NCBI RefSeq assembly: GCF_010820665.1
Contig: NZ_JAAIKC010000004.1
Location: 186,001-250,000, forward strand
Length of the DNA: 64,000 nucleotides
DNA from: Paenibacillus sp. SYP-B3998
Lineage (GTDB): Bacteria; Bacillota; Bacilli; Paenibacillales; NBRC-103111
Reading direction: 5' to 3'
Part shown: positions 46,062 through 55,283 of the stretch, in pieces
Numbering within the stretch: the stretch's first letter is position 1
How the letters are laid out: every line of letters starts with the position of its first letter
Translations under genes and position numbers: made by a program
The notes under the pieces: model-generated
The model's input: the letters and a program-made list of their open reading frames with translations, nothing else
What the model was told of the DNA's origin: nothing
Databases searched by the model: none

Positions 46062-47891
46062 ATGAAGAAGACGACTAGCCCATCCCCAACCAAAAAAATA
46101 GTTCTAATTTGCTTTATCGTATTTTCGCTATTATTAGTTATCTTAGCTTTGGTTCATAAACCACATAGATATGGAGATGGTTGGGAATATTATGGTATGA
46201 CTATATCTTTTTCGAATCATCTTACTCCCGAATTAAAAGCACAAGATATCATAGATAGGAAAAATTTAGCGATAAAATACAATATTGAACCAGATGTCGT
46301 GGAGCAAATAAAATACTCAGGCTATTTTAAAGATCTAAATGGAAGCTATTATTCCTATCATTTTTGGTTTTACTCGTTATTGTGTACTCCAAGCTATGTC
46401 GTACTGAAATTATTAAATATGAATGTATTTAAAGCATTTCAACTAACTAATATATTGATGTTTATCATGATGTTGGGTTGGATTTTATATCGGAATTCAT
46501 TTTCAGGCAAACAAAAGCTATGGCTTATTGTTGTAAGCATCATAAATCCTATCTGCTTATATTTAGTCTGGAGTCACACAGAGGCATTTAGCTATGTATT
46601 TTTATTTATAGGATTGATCGAATTATATAAGGGAAAGCAGAGATCCTCAATAATCTTTATCGCAATTGCATCTTTACAAAATCCCGCAATTGCCTTGATA
46701 CCAATCGGAATAATTGCTTCCCATTTTTTAAAAGAAAAAAAGCTGGATTTAAAATTATTTAATTTATGCTTGTTATCCAGTATTGTTCTTATTCCCTATA
46801 TATTTTATTATATTCACTATAAAAAATTTAGCTTGATCACATCTGTGGGAGCTGCTTCACTACATGATATTTCTATCAATAAAATATTAAGTCTTTTCTT
46901 TGATTTGAATTTTGGAATGATTATTTTTATTCCCTTGTTAGTCTGTGCAATGATTTGGAGTATATTGAAGAGGGATAAGAAGGCACTAATATGGGGATTG
47001 TGCCTTTTTCTTATAGCGGCTGTTTGCTCTACCCAAAATAATTGGAATCCTGGGATGATGTATATAAATCGGTATACAGTATGGATGATTCCAATTGTAG
47101 TAATGACAACATTGCATTTTTTCACCGAACAAAACAAAAAGAGGTTTATTGTATATTTAAGCTTATTTATCATTACAACAGGAACAGTGATGATAAATTG
47201 TGTGCTGAAATATGATGAATCAGCTTATTTGAGATTTAGCCCTTTGGCTAAATATGTTATTTCCGCAGCACCGTTTATATATAATCCTCCTGCTGAAATT
47301 TTTGTAGAAAGAGCGCTAGGAGCCGAAGTTAATTTGAAAACAAAAGATATTCCATATGTGGTTCTTGCAAATGAAGCTGAGACACGTAAGGCTTATATTA
47401 ACAAAGGATTAGGACTCGAAGGCTATTTAAATGGCAAATTTAATTTAACGTTTTCTAATAGCATTTACATATTAAAAGAAATGAATATAAATCAAGATAT
47501 ATTTACTGAAAATCAATTTGGTGGTTTCATTAATGGATGGTATGATCTTGAACAAAGTCAGGATACTAAAGCTAAGTGGAGATGGTCCAGTAATAAGTCA
47601 GAAATTGTGTTTAATTCAAATAATAATAACGTTAAAGACTTTCAAATGAATATAGAGGCTTTTCTGAAGGAAAGAGATTGTATTATCTTCATTAATGAGA
47701 ATAAGGTATATGATGGCCAAATTGGAACCCAAACACAACAAATCAACTTCACAGGGTTAGTTAAAGAAGGATTAAACAAATTGAGAATTACTTCTTCAGT
47801 ATCTAGCACTGTTCCGAAGGATATAAAGGAGCTTAAAAGTAATGATTCTAGACCATTAAGTTTTATGATATCATCTGTATCTGTAAAATAA
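46062..47891 (+). CDS. Membrane glycosyltransferase, GT-C-like
   Basis: 609 aa. About ten to twelve helices in residues 12-400, then a soluble C-terminal region of about 200 residues with beta-rich sequence. The first outer loop carries RYGDGWEYYGM with Asp39 and Glu42, like the acidic loop-1 motif of GT-C enzymes that use polyprenyl-phosphate sugars; MYINRYTVWMIPIVV lies near the last helices. I do not recognise an exact family. Its neighbours encode a putative lipid-linked pentose pathway, which supports a GT-C role. GTGAGGA precedes the ATG. Confidence 0.6.
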   Translation: MKKTTSPSPTKKIVLICFIVFSLLLVILALVHKPHRYGDGWEYYGMTISFSNHLTPELKAQDIIDRKNLAIKYNIEPDVVEQIKYSGYFKDLNGSYYSYHFWFYSLLCTPSYVVLKLLNMNVFKAFQLTNILMFIMMLGWILYRNSFSGKQKLWLIVVSIINPICLYLVWSHTEAFSYVFLFIGLIELYKGKQRSSIIFIAIASLQNPAIALIPIGIIASHFLKEKKLDLKLFNLCLLSSIVLIPYIFYYIHYKKFSLITSVGAASLHDISINKILSLFFDLNFGMIIFIPLLVCAMIWSILKRDKKALIWGLCLFLIAAVCSTQNNWNPGMMYINRYTVWMIPIVVMTTLHFFTEQNKKRFIVYLSLFIITTGTVMINCVLKYDESAYLRFSPLAKYVISAAPFIYNPPAEIFVERALGAEVNLKTKDIPYVVLANEAETRKAYINKGLGLEGYLNGKFNLTFSNSIYILKEMNINQDIFTENQFGGFINGWYDLEQSQDTKAKWRWSSNKSEIVFNSNNNNVKDFQMNIEAFLKERDCIIFINENKVYDGQIGTQTQQINFTGLVKEGLNKLRITSSVSSTVPKDIKELKSNDSRPLSFMISSVSVK

Positions 47892-47950
47892 GTAAAAGCA
47901 TATCAAGATCAATATTTTTCACAAAAAATAATATCATTTTAGAGGTGAAA

Positions 47951-48301
47951 GTGAACTATTTATTGATAATTATTTCAATTATTTTAAGTTCTTTTGGACA
48001 ATTAGCAATGAAAAATGGTGCTAATGAAATTAGTTTACAAGATGGAGCAATAAAATTATTTATCCAATTTACAACCAATTTATCAATTTTATCGGGCTTG
48101 CTAATGTACGGATTATCAACAATTGTTTGGATTGTTGCCCTTTCTAGAATACAATTATCTATTGCTTATCCGCTAGTATCACTAAGCTACATTATTGTTG
48201 TAATATTATCCTATTTTATTTTTAATGAACCTTTAAGTTTGCAAAAAATTTTGGGATTAGTATTTATTATTATTGGTGTTATTTTTATTGCAAGGTCCTA
48301 A
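47951..48301 (+). CDS. Small EamA/SMR-type transporter, ArnE/ArnF-like
   Basis: 116 aa, four membrane helices. SSFGQLAMKNGANEI in the first pair and IAYPLVSLSYIIVVILSYF followed by NEPLS in the second are typical of half-size EamA proteins such as ArnE/ArnF, which flip aminoarabinosyl-undecaprenyl phosphate. GTG 47951 fits AGAGGTG (47941-47947); the earlier GTG at 47945 lies inside that site. Placed between a GT-C-like gene and a UbiA/PAP2 pair, it is a candidate flippase for a lipid-linked sugar. Confidence 0.8.
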   Translation: MNYLLIIISIILSSFGQLAMKNGANEISLQDGAIKLFIQFTTNLSILSGLLMYGLSTIVWIVALSRIQLSIAYPLVSLSYIIVVILSYFIFNEPLSLQKILGLVFIIIGVIFIARS

Positions 48302-48322
48302 AAAGAAGGGAAACAAAAGAGG

Positions 48323-49222
48323 ATGAGTCGAATTATAGAATATCCAAATTCTAAGAAAGTAAATGTTATATCCTTAATGTTTAAACAAATGCGGCCAAAG
48401 CAATGGACCAAAAATATTTTAATCTATGCTGCTTTGGTATTTTCTATAGATACAATAGAGTCTAAGATGATTTGGCAATCAACTATAGGTTTTATTTTAT
48501 TTTGCTTGATCTCATCTTGTGTGTATATTTTAAATGACTATCTAGATATTGAAGCAGATCGGAATCATCCTATAAAAAAAAGTAGACCAATGGCTTCAGG
48601 ACTATTGAATCCTAATTTAGCTATAAGTGTAGGTGTTATTTTACTTATAAGTTCGATTACAATTGCTTTTATTAGTAATCTTATATTTGGTGTTATTCTG
48701 ATAATATATTTTTTATTGAATGTTTCTTACAGTATAAGCCTAAAACATGTTGTAATTATTGACGTGATGATTATTGCAACGGGCTTTGTTCTCAGAGCAT
48801 TAGGTGGGGGCGTTATTATTAATGTTGGGATAACTCCATGGTTTTTGATATGCACTATGCTTATTTCTCTATTTTTAGCTATTAGTAAGAGAAGGCATGA
48901 GTTTATTTTATCACTAGAAAAGAATTCATCACATAGAAAGGTTTTACAATTCTATAATTTGAGTTTATTAGACCAAATGAATAGTATAGTTACGACTGCA
49001 ACAATCATAAGTTATTCTCTCTTTACTTTCACATCTGGAAGAAGTATTAATTTAATGTGGACAATTCCTTTGGTGGTTTATGGAATATTTAGGTATATTT
49101 ATTTATTACATGTTGAAGGCAAGGGAGGAAGTCCGGATAAGTTACTTTTTGAAGATAAGCATATCCTCATTACAGTTTTTCTCTATGGTTTATTGGTTAT
49201 GATTATATTAAAATATTTTTGA
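48323..49222 (+). CDS. UbiA-family prenyltransferase, decaprenyl-phosphate phosphoribosyltransferase-like
   Basis: 299 aa, about nine helices. MRPKQWTKNILIYAALVFS, the Mg-diphosphate motif NDYLDIEADRNHPIKKSRP (Asn71, Asp72, Asp75, Asp79) and the second motif YSISLKHVVIIDVMIIATGF with LRALGGG correspond to the DPPR synthase branch (mycobacterial UbiA, Rv3806c), which couples phosphoribosyl diphosphate to decaprenyl phosphate. Other UbiA enzymes such as heme or quinone prenyltransferases lack this NDxxDxxxDxxHPxKxxRP form. The PAP2 gene follows after 12 bases. Predicted product: polyprenyl-phosphoryl-5-phosphoribose. Confidence 0.87.
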   Translation: MSRIIEYPNSKKVNVISLMFKQMRPKQWTKNILIYAALVFSIDTIESKMIWQSTIGFILFCLISSCVYILNDYLDIEADRNHPIKKSRPMASGLLNPNLAISVGVILLISSITIAFISNLIFGVILIIYFLLNVSYSISLKHVVIIDVMIIATGFVLRALGGGVIINVGITPWFLICTMLISLFLAISKRRHEFILSLEKNSSHRKVLQFYNLSLLDQMNSIVTTATIISYSLFTFTSGRSINLMWTIPLVVYGIFRYIYLLHVEGKGGSPDKLLFEDKHILITVFLYGLLVMIILKYF

Positions 49223-49234
49223 TAAGGAGTCGCT

Positions 49235-49648
49235 ATGTTATATATCATTGCTCCATTTCTAGGTTGGTTTATATCAGGTTGCATGAAATTCGCTATCAAT
49301 TATATTAAATATGGAAGTGAAGCAAAAAGGATGATTGGCAATGGTGGTTTTCCTAGTACTCATACTACAATTATAACCACTACTGTCATTTTGATTGGAT
49401 GGAGAGAAGGCTTTACAAGTGCAATTTTTGGTTTGGGAATTGCTGTTTTATATATTGTAATTATAGATGCAACAGGGTTAAGAAGAGCTGTTGGGAAGCA
49501 GGCAATAGCTATTAATAAGTTATGTTCTGATAATAATCTTCGCGAAAGCATGGGACATACCCGTATAGAAATTTTGGGTGGGCTTATTTTGGGTGGTTTA
49601 TTAGGTACACTTTTGTGGTTATGGAGTTATTTAATCGGTTTAAGTTAA
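49235..49648 (+). CDS. Divergent PAP2 family phosphatase, YuiD-like
   Basis: 137 aa, about four helices. GNGGFPSTHTTI (active-site His43 by analogy with PAP2), DATGLRRAVGKQAIAINKL and SMGHTRIEILGGLILGGLLG are the divergent PAP2 (DUF212/YuiD) signatures. In a DPPR-like route the 5-phosphate of polyprenyl-phosphoryl-phosphoribose must be removed, a fitting job for this neighbour. GATAAGGAG precedes the ATG. The alternative is a general undecaprenyl or lipid phosphate phosphatase. Confidence 0.85.
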   Translation: MLYIIAPFLGWFISGCMKFAINYIKYGSEAKRMIGNGGFPSTHTTIITTTVILIGWREGFTSAIFGLGIAVLYIVIIDATGLRRAVGKQAIAINKLCSDNNLRESMGHTRIEILGGLILGGLLGTLLWLWSYLIGLS

Positions 49649-49727
49649 AAGGCTAGCTAATATTCAATGTTTAAGAAATTTGTAAGTTGAAATTGGAATC
49701 AGTAATTTTGAAAGGAAGATTTTGCGA

Positions 49728-50768
49728 ATGAGAGATCGTCAATTGGACCTGATTCGTGGTGGAATCATGATATGGATTATGCTGGTGCATTGTCTGTATT
49801 GGATGGGGCTTTTTGCCTCTGAAAATGTGATAATATCATTTTTTTTAATTGAAATGCCTATTATATTTTTTATTACTGGAGCCAGTAATTCATTGGCTAA
49901 GCCCAAAACTTTAGTACATTTTTATATATCAAGATTTAAGCGCATTATTTTGCCATATTGGATATATTCATGTATTGCTATTGTTCTAATTGCTTCAGCC
50001 AGTATTTTTTTTAAACAAGAAAATCATCTGGTCATTTTGGATTGGTTTTTTCCACATAGTTATGGTCTTTGGAGTAATTGGCCTTACATAGCATGGCATT
50101 TATGGTTTATACCTGTATATATCATGATAATAGCTCTGTATCCTTTTCTTAAAAGAATTTACGACTATTTACCATCCTATACTAAATTTCTTCCTCTAGT
50201 TCTAGCTATTATTATATTATTTTGTTTTATTGATAATAAACCATATAGTATTTATGTAAAGTATTTATTGGTGTATGGCTTTTTTACTTATTTAGGCCTA
50301 TTTTACCCTGATTTTAAAGAACAAAAAAATTTAAAGTATACAGCAGGAGTAATTGGAATAATATCATTTGTTATATGTTTTTTACTGGTTAAAAGTCCAG
50401 ATTATCCGCTTAATATGCAGTATAATAAATTCCCACCAAACTCACTTTTTCTATTTTATAATTTAATGATGCTATGTTTCCTATATATTGGTGGGAAATA
50501 TATTTTGAAATTACTTTCACTTAGTAAAATAAAAAGAATTTTAGATATATATTCTTCATTAGGCTATACCATTTATTTGTATCATCCATTTTCTTTTGTT
50601 GTGTTATCAGTATTGCTTAATTTGTTTAAGTTAAACGACATCGCAAAGCAACATTCCGTTATAGCTCTTTGCTGCTATTTCTTGTTTGTAGTATTGTTTA
50701 ATATATTAATTGCAAAATTTTTTGGTTCAATAGAGAAGATGGATTATAAGTTAAGCAAATTGAAGTAA
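49728..50768 (+). CDS. Acyltransferase family 3 membrane protein
   Basis: 346 aa, about ten helices. Starts RDRQLDLIRGGIMIWIMLVHCLYW, where Arg and His are the usual AT3 active-site positions, followed by FFITGASNS and SRFKRIILPYWIYS. Such proteins O-acetylate or O-acylate surface glycans. AAAGGAAG fits ATG 49728; the in-frame TTG two codons earlier is too close. It is followed by an MBOAT/AlgJ pair, so this locus probably has two separate acylation activities. Confidence 0.86.
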   Translation: MRDRQLDLIRGGIMIWIMLVHCLYWMGLFASENVIISFFLIEMPIIFFITGASNSLAKPKTLVHFYISRFKRIILPYWIYSCIAIVLIASASIFFKQENHLVILDWFFPHSYGLWSNWPYIAWHLWFIPVYIMIIALYPFLKRIYDYLPSYTKFLPLVLAIIILFCFIDNKPYSIYVKYLLVYGFFTYLGLFYPDFKEQKNLKYTAGVIGIISFVICFLLVKSPDYPLNMQYNKFPPNSLFLFYNLMMLCFLYIGGKYILKLLSLSKIKRILDIYSSLGYTIYLYHPFSFVVLSVLLNLFKLNDIAKQHSVIALCCYFLFVVLFNILIAKFFGSIEKMDYKLSKLK

Positions 50769-50881
50769 TTAAGCATTGAGCTGGTTTGGCAATTGGATTG
50801 TAATTTTTAGTGTAAGCTTCCAATAATTCATTGAATTTGTTAACGTCGAACGATTAATTTTTAGAAGAAGAAAGGGATCTT

Positions 50882-52312
50882 ATGGTATTTTCTTCACCTT
50901 TGTTTTTATTTTTATTTGCACCAATATTTTTCACAATATATTTTTTAACTGTGAATAAATATCGGAATATTATCATTTTGTGTGGAAGTTTTTTCTTTTA
51001 TGCTTGGGGCGGAACTTCTTTCATTGCTGTTCTTATAATATCTTTGTTATTTGATTGGCATTTAGTCAATGCGATACATAATTCTAAGAATATTGGTAAT
51101 AAAAAAAAGTATTTTCTTACTGCATTGCTAATAAATATAGCACTTCTTGCCTATTTTAAGTACGTTAACTTTTTTGTATCTAATGTTAACGATATATTTA
51201 AAATATTTCATCTTTCTGGATTACAGTGGACAAATGTAGTTTTACCTATAGGAATTTCATTTATAGTATTTCATAAAATTAGCTATATTATTGAAATATA
51301 TCGCGGTGAAAAAGAGCCAACAGAGAAAATTAGCGATTATTTCATATATATTCTTTTGTTTCCAATGTCAATTGCAGGACCAATTATTAAATTTAAAGAT
51401 ATTTCTGATCAATTAAAAAAACGAGAAAGTCGCTTTGAAGATATTTTATATGGTTGTTTTCGATTTTCTATAGGTTTATTCAAAAAAGTTTGGATAGCAG
51501 ATAGTATAGCTACTATTGCAAATCAAGTGTTTTCAGTTCCTATGGATGAACTAAATATTTATTTTGCTTGGATTGGCATAATTTGTTATGCATTTCAAAT
51601 TTATTTTGATTTTTCTGGGTATGCAGATATGGCTATAGGATTAAGTAGAATCATGGGTTTTAAAATTTCTGAAAATTTTGAAACTCCGTATATATCGCAA
51701 AATATTACGGAATTCTGGAGAAGATGGCATATTTCGCTTTCTTCTTGGATGAAAAGTTATATTTACATTCCTCTTGGTGGAAATCGTCGTTTAAAATTGA
51801 GAAATTACTTCAATCTTTGGGTTGTTTTTTTTGTATCAGGACTATGGCATGGAGCAAATTGGACATTTGTTGTTTGGGGGATTATCCATGGATTTTTTAT
51901 AGTGTCTGATAAATTATTTTGGATAAAAATATCCTCTAAAATTCCTAAATGGATAAATATTATAATAACATTTGCATTAATATTAATTGCATGGGTGTTT
52001 TTTAGATCACTTACTATACAGGATGCTTTCCAATATTTAAAAAAAATGTTTGATTTTACAACGGTACATCACAGTATAGCCATCTCTCTTAAAGCATTAG
52101 ATTTTTCGAATTTTATTATTTTTATTTTCATATTATCATTTATTATTATTTTTCTTCCGGCCACGTCAATATATTGCAATTTAATCCGAAAATATAAGAG
52201 AATATTTGATTCTGGTATATTTAAAATGATTGTTACTATTATTATTCTTTTCATATCTATTACGAAATGTGTTACATCTTCATTTAGTCCTTTCATCTAC
52301 TTTCAATTTTAA
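50882..52312 (+). CDS. MBOAT family O-acyltransferase, AlgI-like
   Basis: 476 aa. MBOAT (AlgI/DltB/PatA-type): VFSSPLFLFLFAPIFF at the start, YFDFSGYADMAIGLSRIMGF in the middle, TEFWRRWHISLSSWMKSYIY and SGLWHGANWTFVVWG, with His323 as the catalytic histidine. Takes acyl, usually acetyl, groups from the cytoplasm and passes them across the membrane. The AlgJ/AlgX-like gene 17 bases downstream is its probable partner, as in alginate acetylation. Confidence 0.93.
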   Translation: MVFSSPLFLFLFAPIFFTIYFLTVNKYRNIIILCGSFFFYAWGGTSFIAVLIISLLFDWHLVNAIHNSKNIGNKKKYFLTALLINIALLAYFKYVNFFVSNVNDIFKIFHLSGLQWTNVVLPIGISFIVFHKISYIIEIYRGEKEPTEKISDYFIYILLFPMSIAGPIIKFKDISDQLKKRESRFEDILYGCFRFSIGLFKKVWIADSIATIANQVFSVPMDELNIYFAWIGIICYAFQIYFDFSGYADMAIGLSRIMGFKISENFETPYISQNITEFWRRWHISLSSWMKSYIYIPLGGNRRLKLRNYFNLWVVFFVSGLWHGANWTFVVWGIIHGFFIVSDKLFWIKISSKIPKWINIIITFALILIAWVFFRSLTIQDAFQYLKKMFDFTTVHHSIAISLKALDFSNFIIFIFILSFIIIFLPATSIYCNLIRKYKRIFDSGIFKMIVTIIILFISITKCVTSSFSPFIYFQF

Positions 52313-52329
52313 CATGGAGGATTTTTAAT

Positions 52330-53877
52330 GTGAAAAATTTTTACATCAAATCAGGTTTTATTTTACTAATCTGGCTACTAATTTCGTTACCAATATTACA
52401 GATGAAGTATACTATTTTTAGAAACTTATCTCTTGTTGGTGCGGTGCAAAAAGTTGACAAACCAACGTTCAACATCCATGAGTTTCAGAACGGCGGTTTC
52501 CAACATAAATTTGAAGATTGGTTTAGCCAAAATTTTGGATTGAGAGAATATTTCATAAAAACCAATAAGCAGCTATTCTATACTATATTCAACCAAACCG
52601 TTCCTAATGATAACATTACGGTTGGTAAAGATAGCCAATTATACGGTAGTGGCTACATCAATGAATATCTGGGTATCATCCCTCCTTTGGATACGAAAAT
52701 ATTAGAGGAAAAAGTAAAGGATATGAAGCGTGTTCAAGATTTATTGCAAAAAAAAGGGAAAACTTTTCTATTATTACTAACACCTAGTAAGGCAGCAATG
52801 TATCCTGAACATATTCCGGATAGATTAATATCTAAGAAGACTAGTATCTCACGAAATTACGAGAGAATTATTCCTTTATTAAATAAATATGAAATCCAAT
52901 ATATCGATGGACATAACATAACTGATACTCAAAAAAAAAGTAGCGGTTATGATGTGTTTCCACAAGGTGGTACTCATTGGAATTACCTGGCATCGTATTA
53001 TACAGCAAAGGTTTTAGTGGAAAAACTCGAACAAATTACGGGAAAAGATTTAGTAAGTTTTAATCTTGATAAGATTGAACAAGGAACGCCTGTAGGTACC
53101 GATCGTGATTTAGCAGAACTTATGAACCTTTGGTTTACACCATTAAATTATACAAGTCCCAGACCAATTTTTACTGAGAATAGGGATGCTGGGGAATATA
53201 AACCTACAATACTTGTGGAAGGAGGGAGTTTTTTGGGTATGATTATCCAAAACCTTTCAGACATAAGTATGTTTAAACAGCTAGATTATTTTTTTTATTA
53301 CAACTCTCATAATCAATATAAATTGGGAGAAGGGGAAAAATATCTAGGTAAAATATCAAGTGTTGACTGGAATAATGATGTTCTTAATCATGACATTATT
53401 CTAATTGAAATGAATGAAGAATATATTTCTGGGAAATTGCAATCAGATAGAATATTTTATGAAGATCTTCTAAAGCAACTTGAACCAGTAAATCTAAAAT
53501 TTTCGAATATTAATGATGCATTTGTAGAAGAAACTAAGGTTGATGGATTTGATGGGTATGTCTTTAAAAAAGGAGTTCCGAAATCTGGAATAGTATATTT
53601 GCAGAGTGATAAAATGGCATTAATTCCAGGACAAGAGTATCAAATTAGCTATAAGGCAAAGGGATTTCAAAAATTATCATTTGATTTTATTCCAGATGAT
53701 CTCCCACAGTATAATAATGATAAAATAACAGATAGTGTTAAGGAATTTTCTTTTGAGTTTAAATCAAATAGTGTTAATATAAAATCGGCTACAGCTCGTT
53801 TTTTTATTGATGGTCTAAATGAAGCAACAGATAAGGATACATTAATTTATGATATAAAATTATTTCCTAAATATTAG
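52330..53877 (+). CDS. AlgJ/AlgX-like SGNH-fold O-acetyltransferase
   Basis: 515 aa. One N-terminal membrane anchor (GFILLIWLLISLPILQM), then an AlgJ/AlgX-type extracellular domain: VGKDSQLYGSGYINEYLG (about 95-115), KTFLLLLTPSKAAMYPEHIP, the catalytic-type QGGTHWNYLASYYTA (about 215-230) and ILVEGGSFLGM, with the nucleophilic Ser position. Residues about 410-515 add a beta-sandwich-like domain absent from AlgJ, possibly glycan-binding. GTG start behind GGAGG; the ATG two bases before runs straight into TGA. Moves acetyl from the MBOAT partner to the exported glycan. Confidence 0.85.
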   Translation: MKNFYIKSGFILLIWLLISLPILQMKYTIFRNLSLVGAVQKVDKPTFNIHEFQNGGFQHKFEDWFSQNFGLREYFIKTNKQLFYTIFNQTVPNDNITVGKDSQLYGSGYINEYLGIIPPLDTKILEEKVKDMKRVQDLLQKKGKTFLLLLTPSKAAMYPEHIPDRLISKKTSISRNYERIIPLLNKYEIQYIDGHNITDTQKKSSGYDVFPQGGTHWNYLASYYTAKVLVEKLEQITGKDLVSFNLDKIEQGTPVGTDRDLAELMNLWFTPLNYTSPRPIFTENRDAGEYKPTILVEGGSFLGMIIQNLSDISMFKQLDYFFYYNSHNQYKLGEGEKYLGKISSVDWNNDVLNHDIILIEMNEEYISGKLQSDRIFYEDLLKQLEPVNLKFSNINDAFVEETKVDGFDGYVFKKGVPKSGIVYLQSDKMALIPGQEYQISYKAKGFQKLSFDFIPDDLPQYNNDKITDSVKEFSFEFKSNSVNIKSATARFFIDGLNEATDKDTLIYDIKLFPKY

Positions 53878-53958
53878 TCTGAAATATTCATTTTTGAACT
53901 CTAAATAAGTTAAGTGAAAGCGAGAGCAATTAAATTGTAATTATTTGTGGAGGGCTCA

Positions 53959-54702
53959 ATGAAAGGCATAATACTTGCGGGTGGAACTGGTTCTCGTCTT
54001 TATCCATTAACGAAAGTAACAAATAAACATTTACTTCCAGTAGGCAAATATCCTATGATCTTTCACTCTGTGGCTAAATTGAAGCAAGTTAATATAAATG
54101 ACATTCTGATAGTGACTGGTAAAGAATATATGGGGGACGTGGTTAACCTTCTCGGTAGTGGGCGAGAAATGGGGGTAACCTTCACATACAAAGTGCAGGA
54201 TGAAGCAGGCGGTATTGCTCAAGCTTTAGATCTTGCAGAACATTTCGTAGGTGACGATCAGATGATTGTCATTTTAGGCGATAACGTGTTTGAACAGAGT
54301 ATTGTTCCATTTATTAATAATTTTAGGTACCAAAAAAAAGGGGCCAAAATTCTCATCCAAGAGGTTCAAGATCCTCAAAGATATGGTGTTCCCGAGCTGC
54401 AAGATGGTAAAATCATCTCAATTGAAGAAAAACCTCAGAAGCCGAAGAGTAATTTTGCGGTTACTGGAATTTATATGTTCGATAGTTTTGTTTTTGATAT
54501 TATAAAGACACTCAAACCATCGGGTCGTGGTGAGTTAGAAATCACTGATGTTAATAACGTATACATAGAGAGAAACGAACTGACCTATGATATTTTACAA
54601 GGTTGGTGGACAGATGCTGGTACACATGAATCGCTGGCGAGAGCTAATGAATTAGCGAAAGAATTGTATTATGATGAAGAGTTTGGGAAACTTAAATTGT
54701 AA
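53959..54702 (+). CDS. rmlA: Glucose-1-phosphate thymidylyltransferase, short (SpsI-like) form
   Basis: 247 aa. GIILAGGTGSRLYPLTKVTN at the N-terminus, LPVGKYPMIFHSV, ILGDNVFE, IEEKPQKPKSNFAVTGIYM and GWWTDAGTHESL. The length and VTNKHLLPVGKYPM match the spore-polysaccharide type SpsI (about 246 aa) of B. subtilis more than the about 290-aa enteric RmlA. First step of dTDP-rhamnose synthesis. GGAGG fits ATG 53959; the GTG four codons earlier lies over that site. Starts the rmlACBD group. Confidence 0.94.
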   Translation: MKGIILAGGTGSRLYPLTKVTNKHLLPVGKYPMIFHSVAKLKQVNINDILIVTGKEYMGDVVNLLGSGREMGVTFTYKVQDEAGGIAQALDLAEHFVGDDQMIVILGDNVFEQSIVPFINNFRYQKKGAKILIQEVQDPQRYGVPELQDGKIISIEEKPQKPKSNFAVTGIYMFDSFVFDIIKTLKPSGRGELEITDVNNVYIERNELTYDILQGWWTDAGTHESLARANELAKELYYDEEFGKLKL

Positions 54703-54717
54703 GAGGTGTGTAGACTG

Positions 54718-55263
54718 ATGAAGATCGTTTCTACCAAGCTTCAAGGCTTATTTACTATTGAACCCGATGTCCATGGTGACAATCGGGGTTTTTTTATGGA
54801 AAGTTACAGTAGTGCGAAGTTTGCCGAGCATGGAGTGGATTATATCTTCGTTCAAGATAATCATTCCCTGTCCGTGGAAACAGGTGTGCTGCGCGGACTC
54901 CACTATCAGCTCAACCCCAAAGCCCAGACCAAACTTGTTAGAGTAGCTGCTGGAGCGATTTACGATGTAGCTGTAGACATTCGCAAAGCTTCTCTCACCT
55001 TTGGACAATGGATAGGTGTCATTCTTAGCGAAGCTAATAAACGCCAACTTCTAGTTCCTCAGGGCTTTGCTCATGGTTTTTGCACGCTTGTTCCAAATAC
55101 GCAAGTGCTTTACAAAGTGGACGAATATTACTCTCCAGAGCATGACAGAGGTATACTATGGAATGATCCTGCTCTAGGTATTGATTGGCCCACATCGCTG
55201 CCGATTCTTTCTGATAAAGATACGAAGCATCCGCTGCTCAAAGATGCGAAAATAAACTTCTAA
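54718..55263 (+). CDS. rmlC: dTDP-4-dehydrorhamnose 3,5-epimerase
   Basis: 181 aa cupin. [37 protein letters not shown] (the His of GLHYQ is catalytic), [19 protein letters not shown] and [12 protein letters not shown] are the RmlC signature. AGAGGTG (54702-54708) fits ATG 54718; the GTG at 54706 overlaps it. Only 15 bases after rmlA. Confidence 0.96.
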   Translation: MKIVSTKLQGLFTIEPDVHGDNRGFFMESYSSAKFAEHGVDYIFVQDNHSLSVETGVLRGLHYQLNPKAQTKLVRVAAGAIYDVAVDIRKASLTFGQWIGVILSEANKRQLLVPQGFAHGFCTLVPNTQVLYKVDEYYSPEHDRGILWNDPALGIDWPTSLPILSDKDTKHPLLKDAKINF

Positions 55264-55283
55264 GACAGGGAGCTGTTATTGCC

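Noticed and set aside
53920-53940. cre-like GTGAAAGCGAGAGCAA before rmlA
   Set aside because: At least two mismatches to the cre consensus and no symmetry; not supportable.
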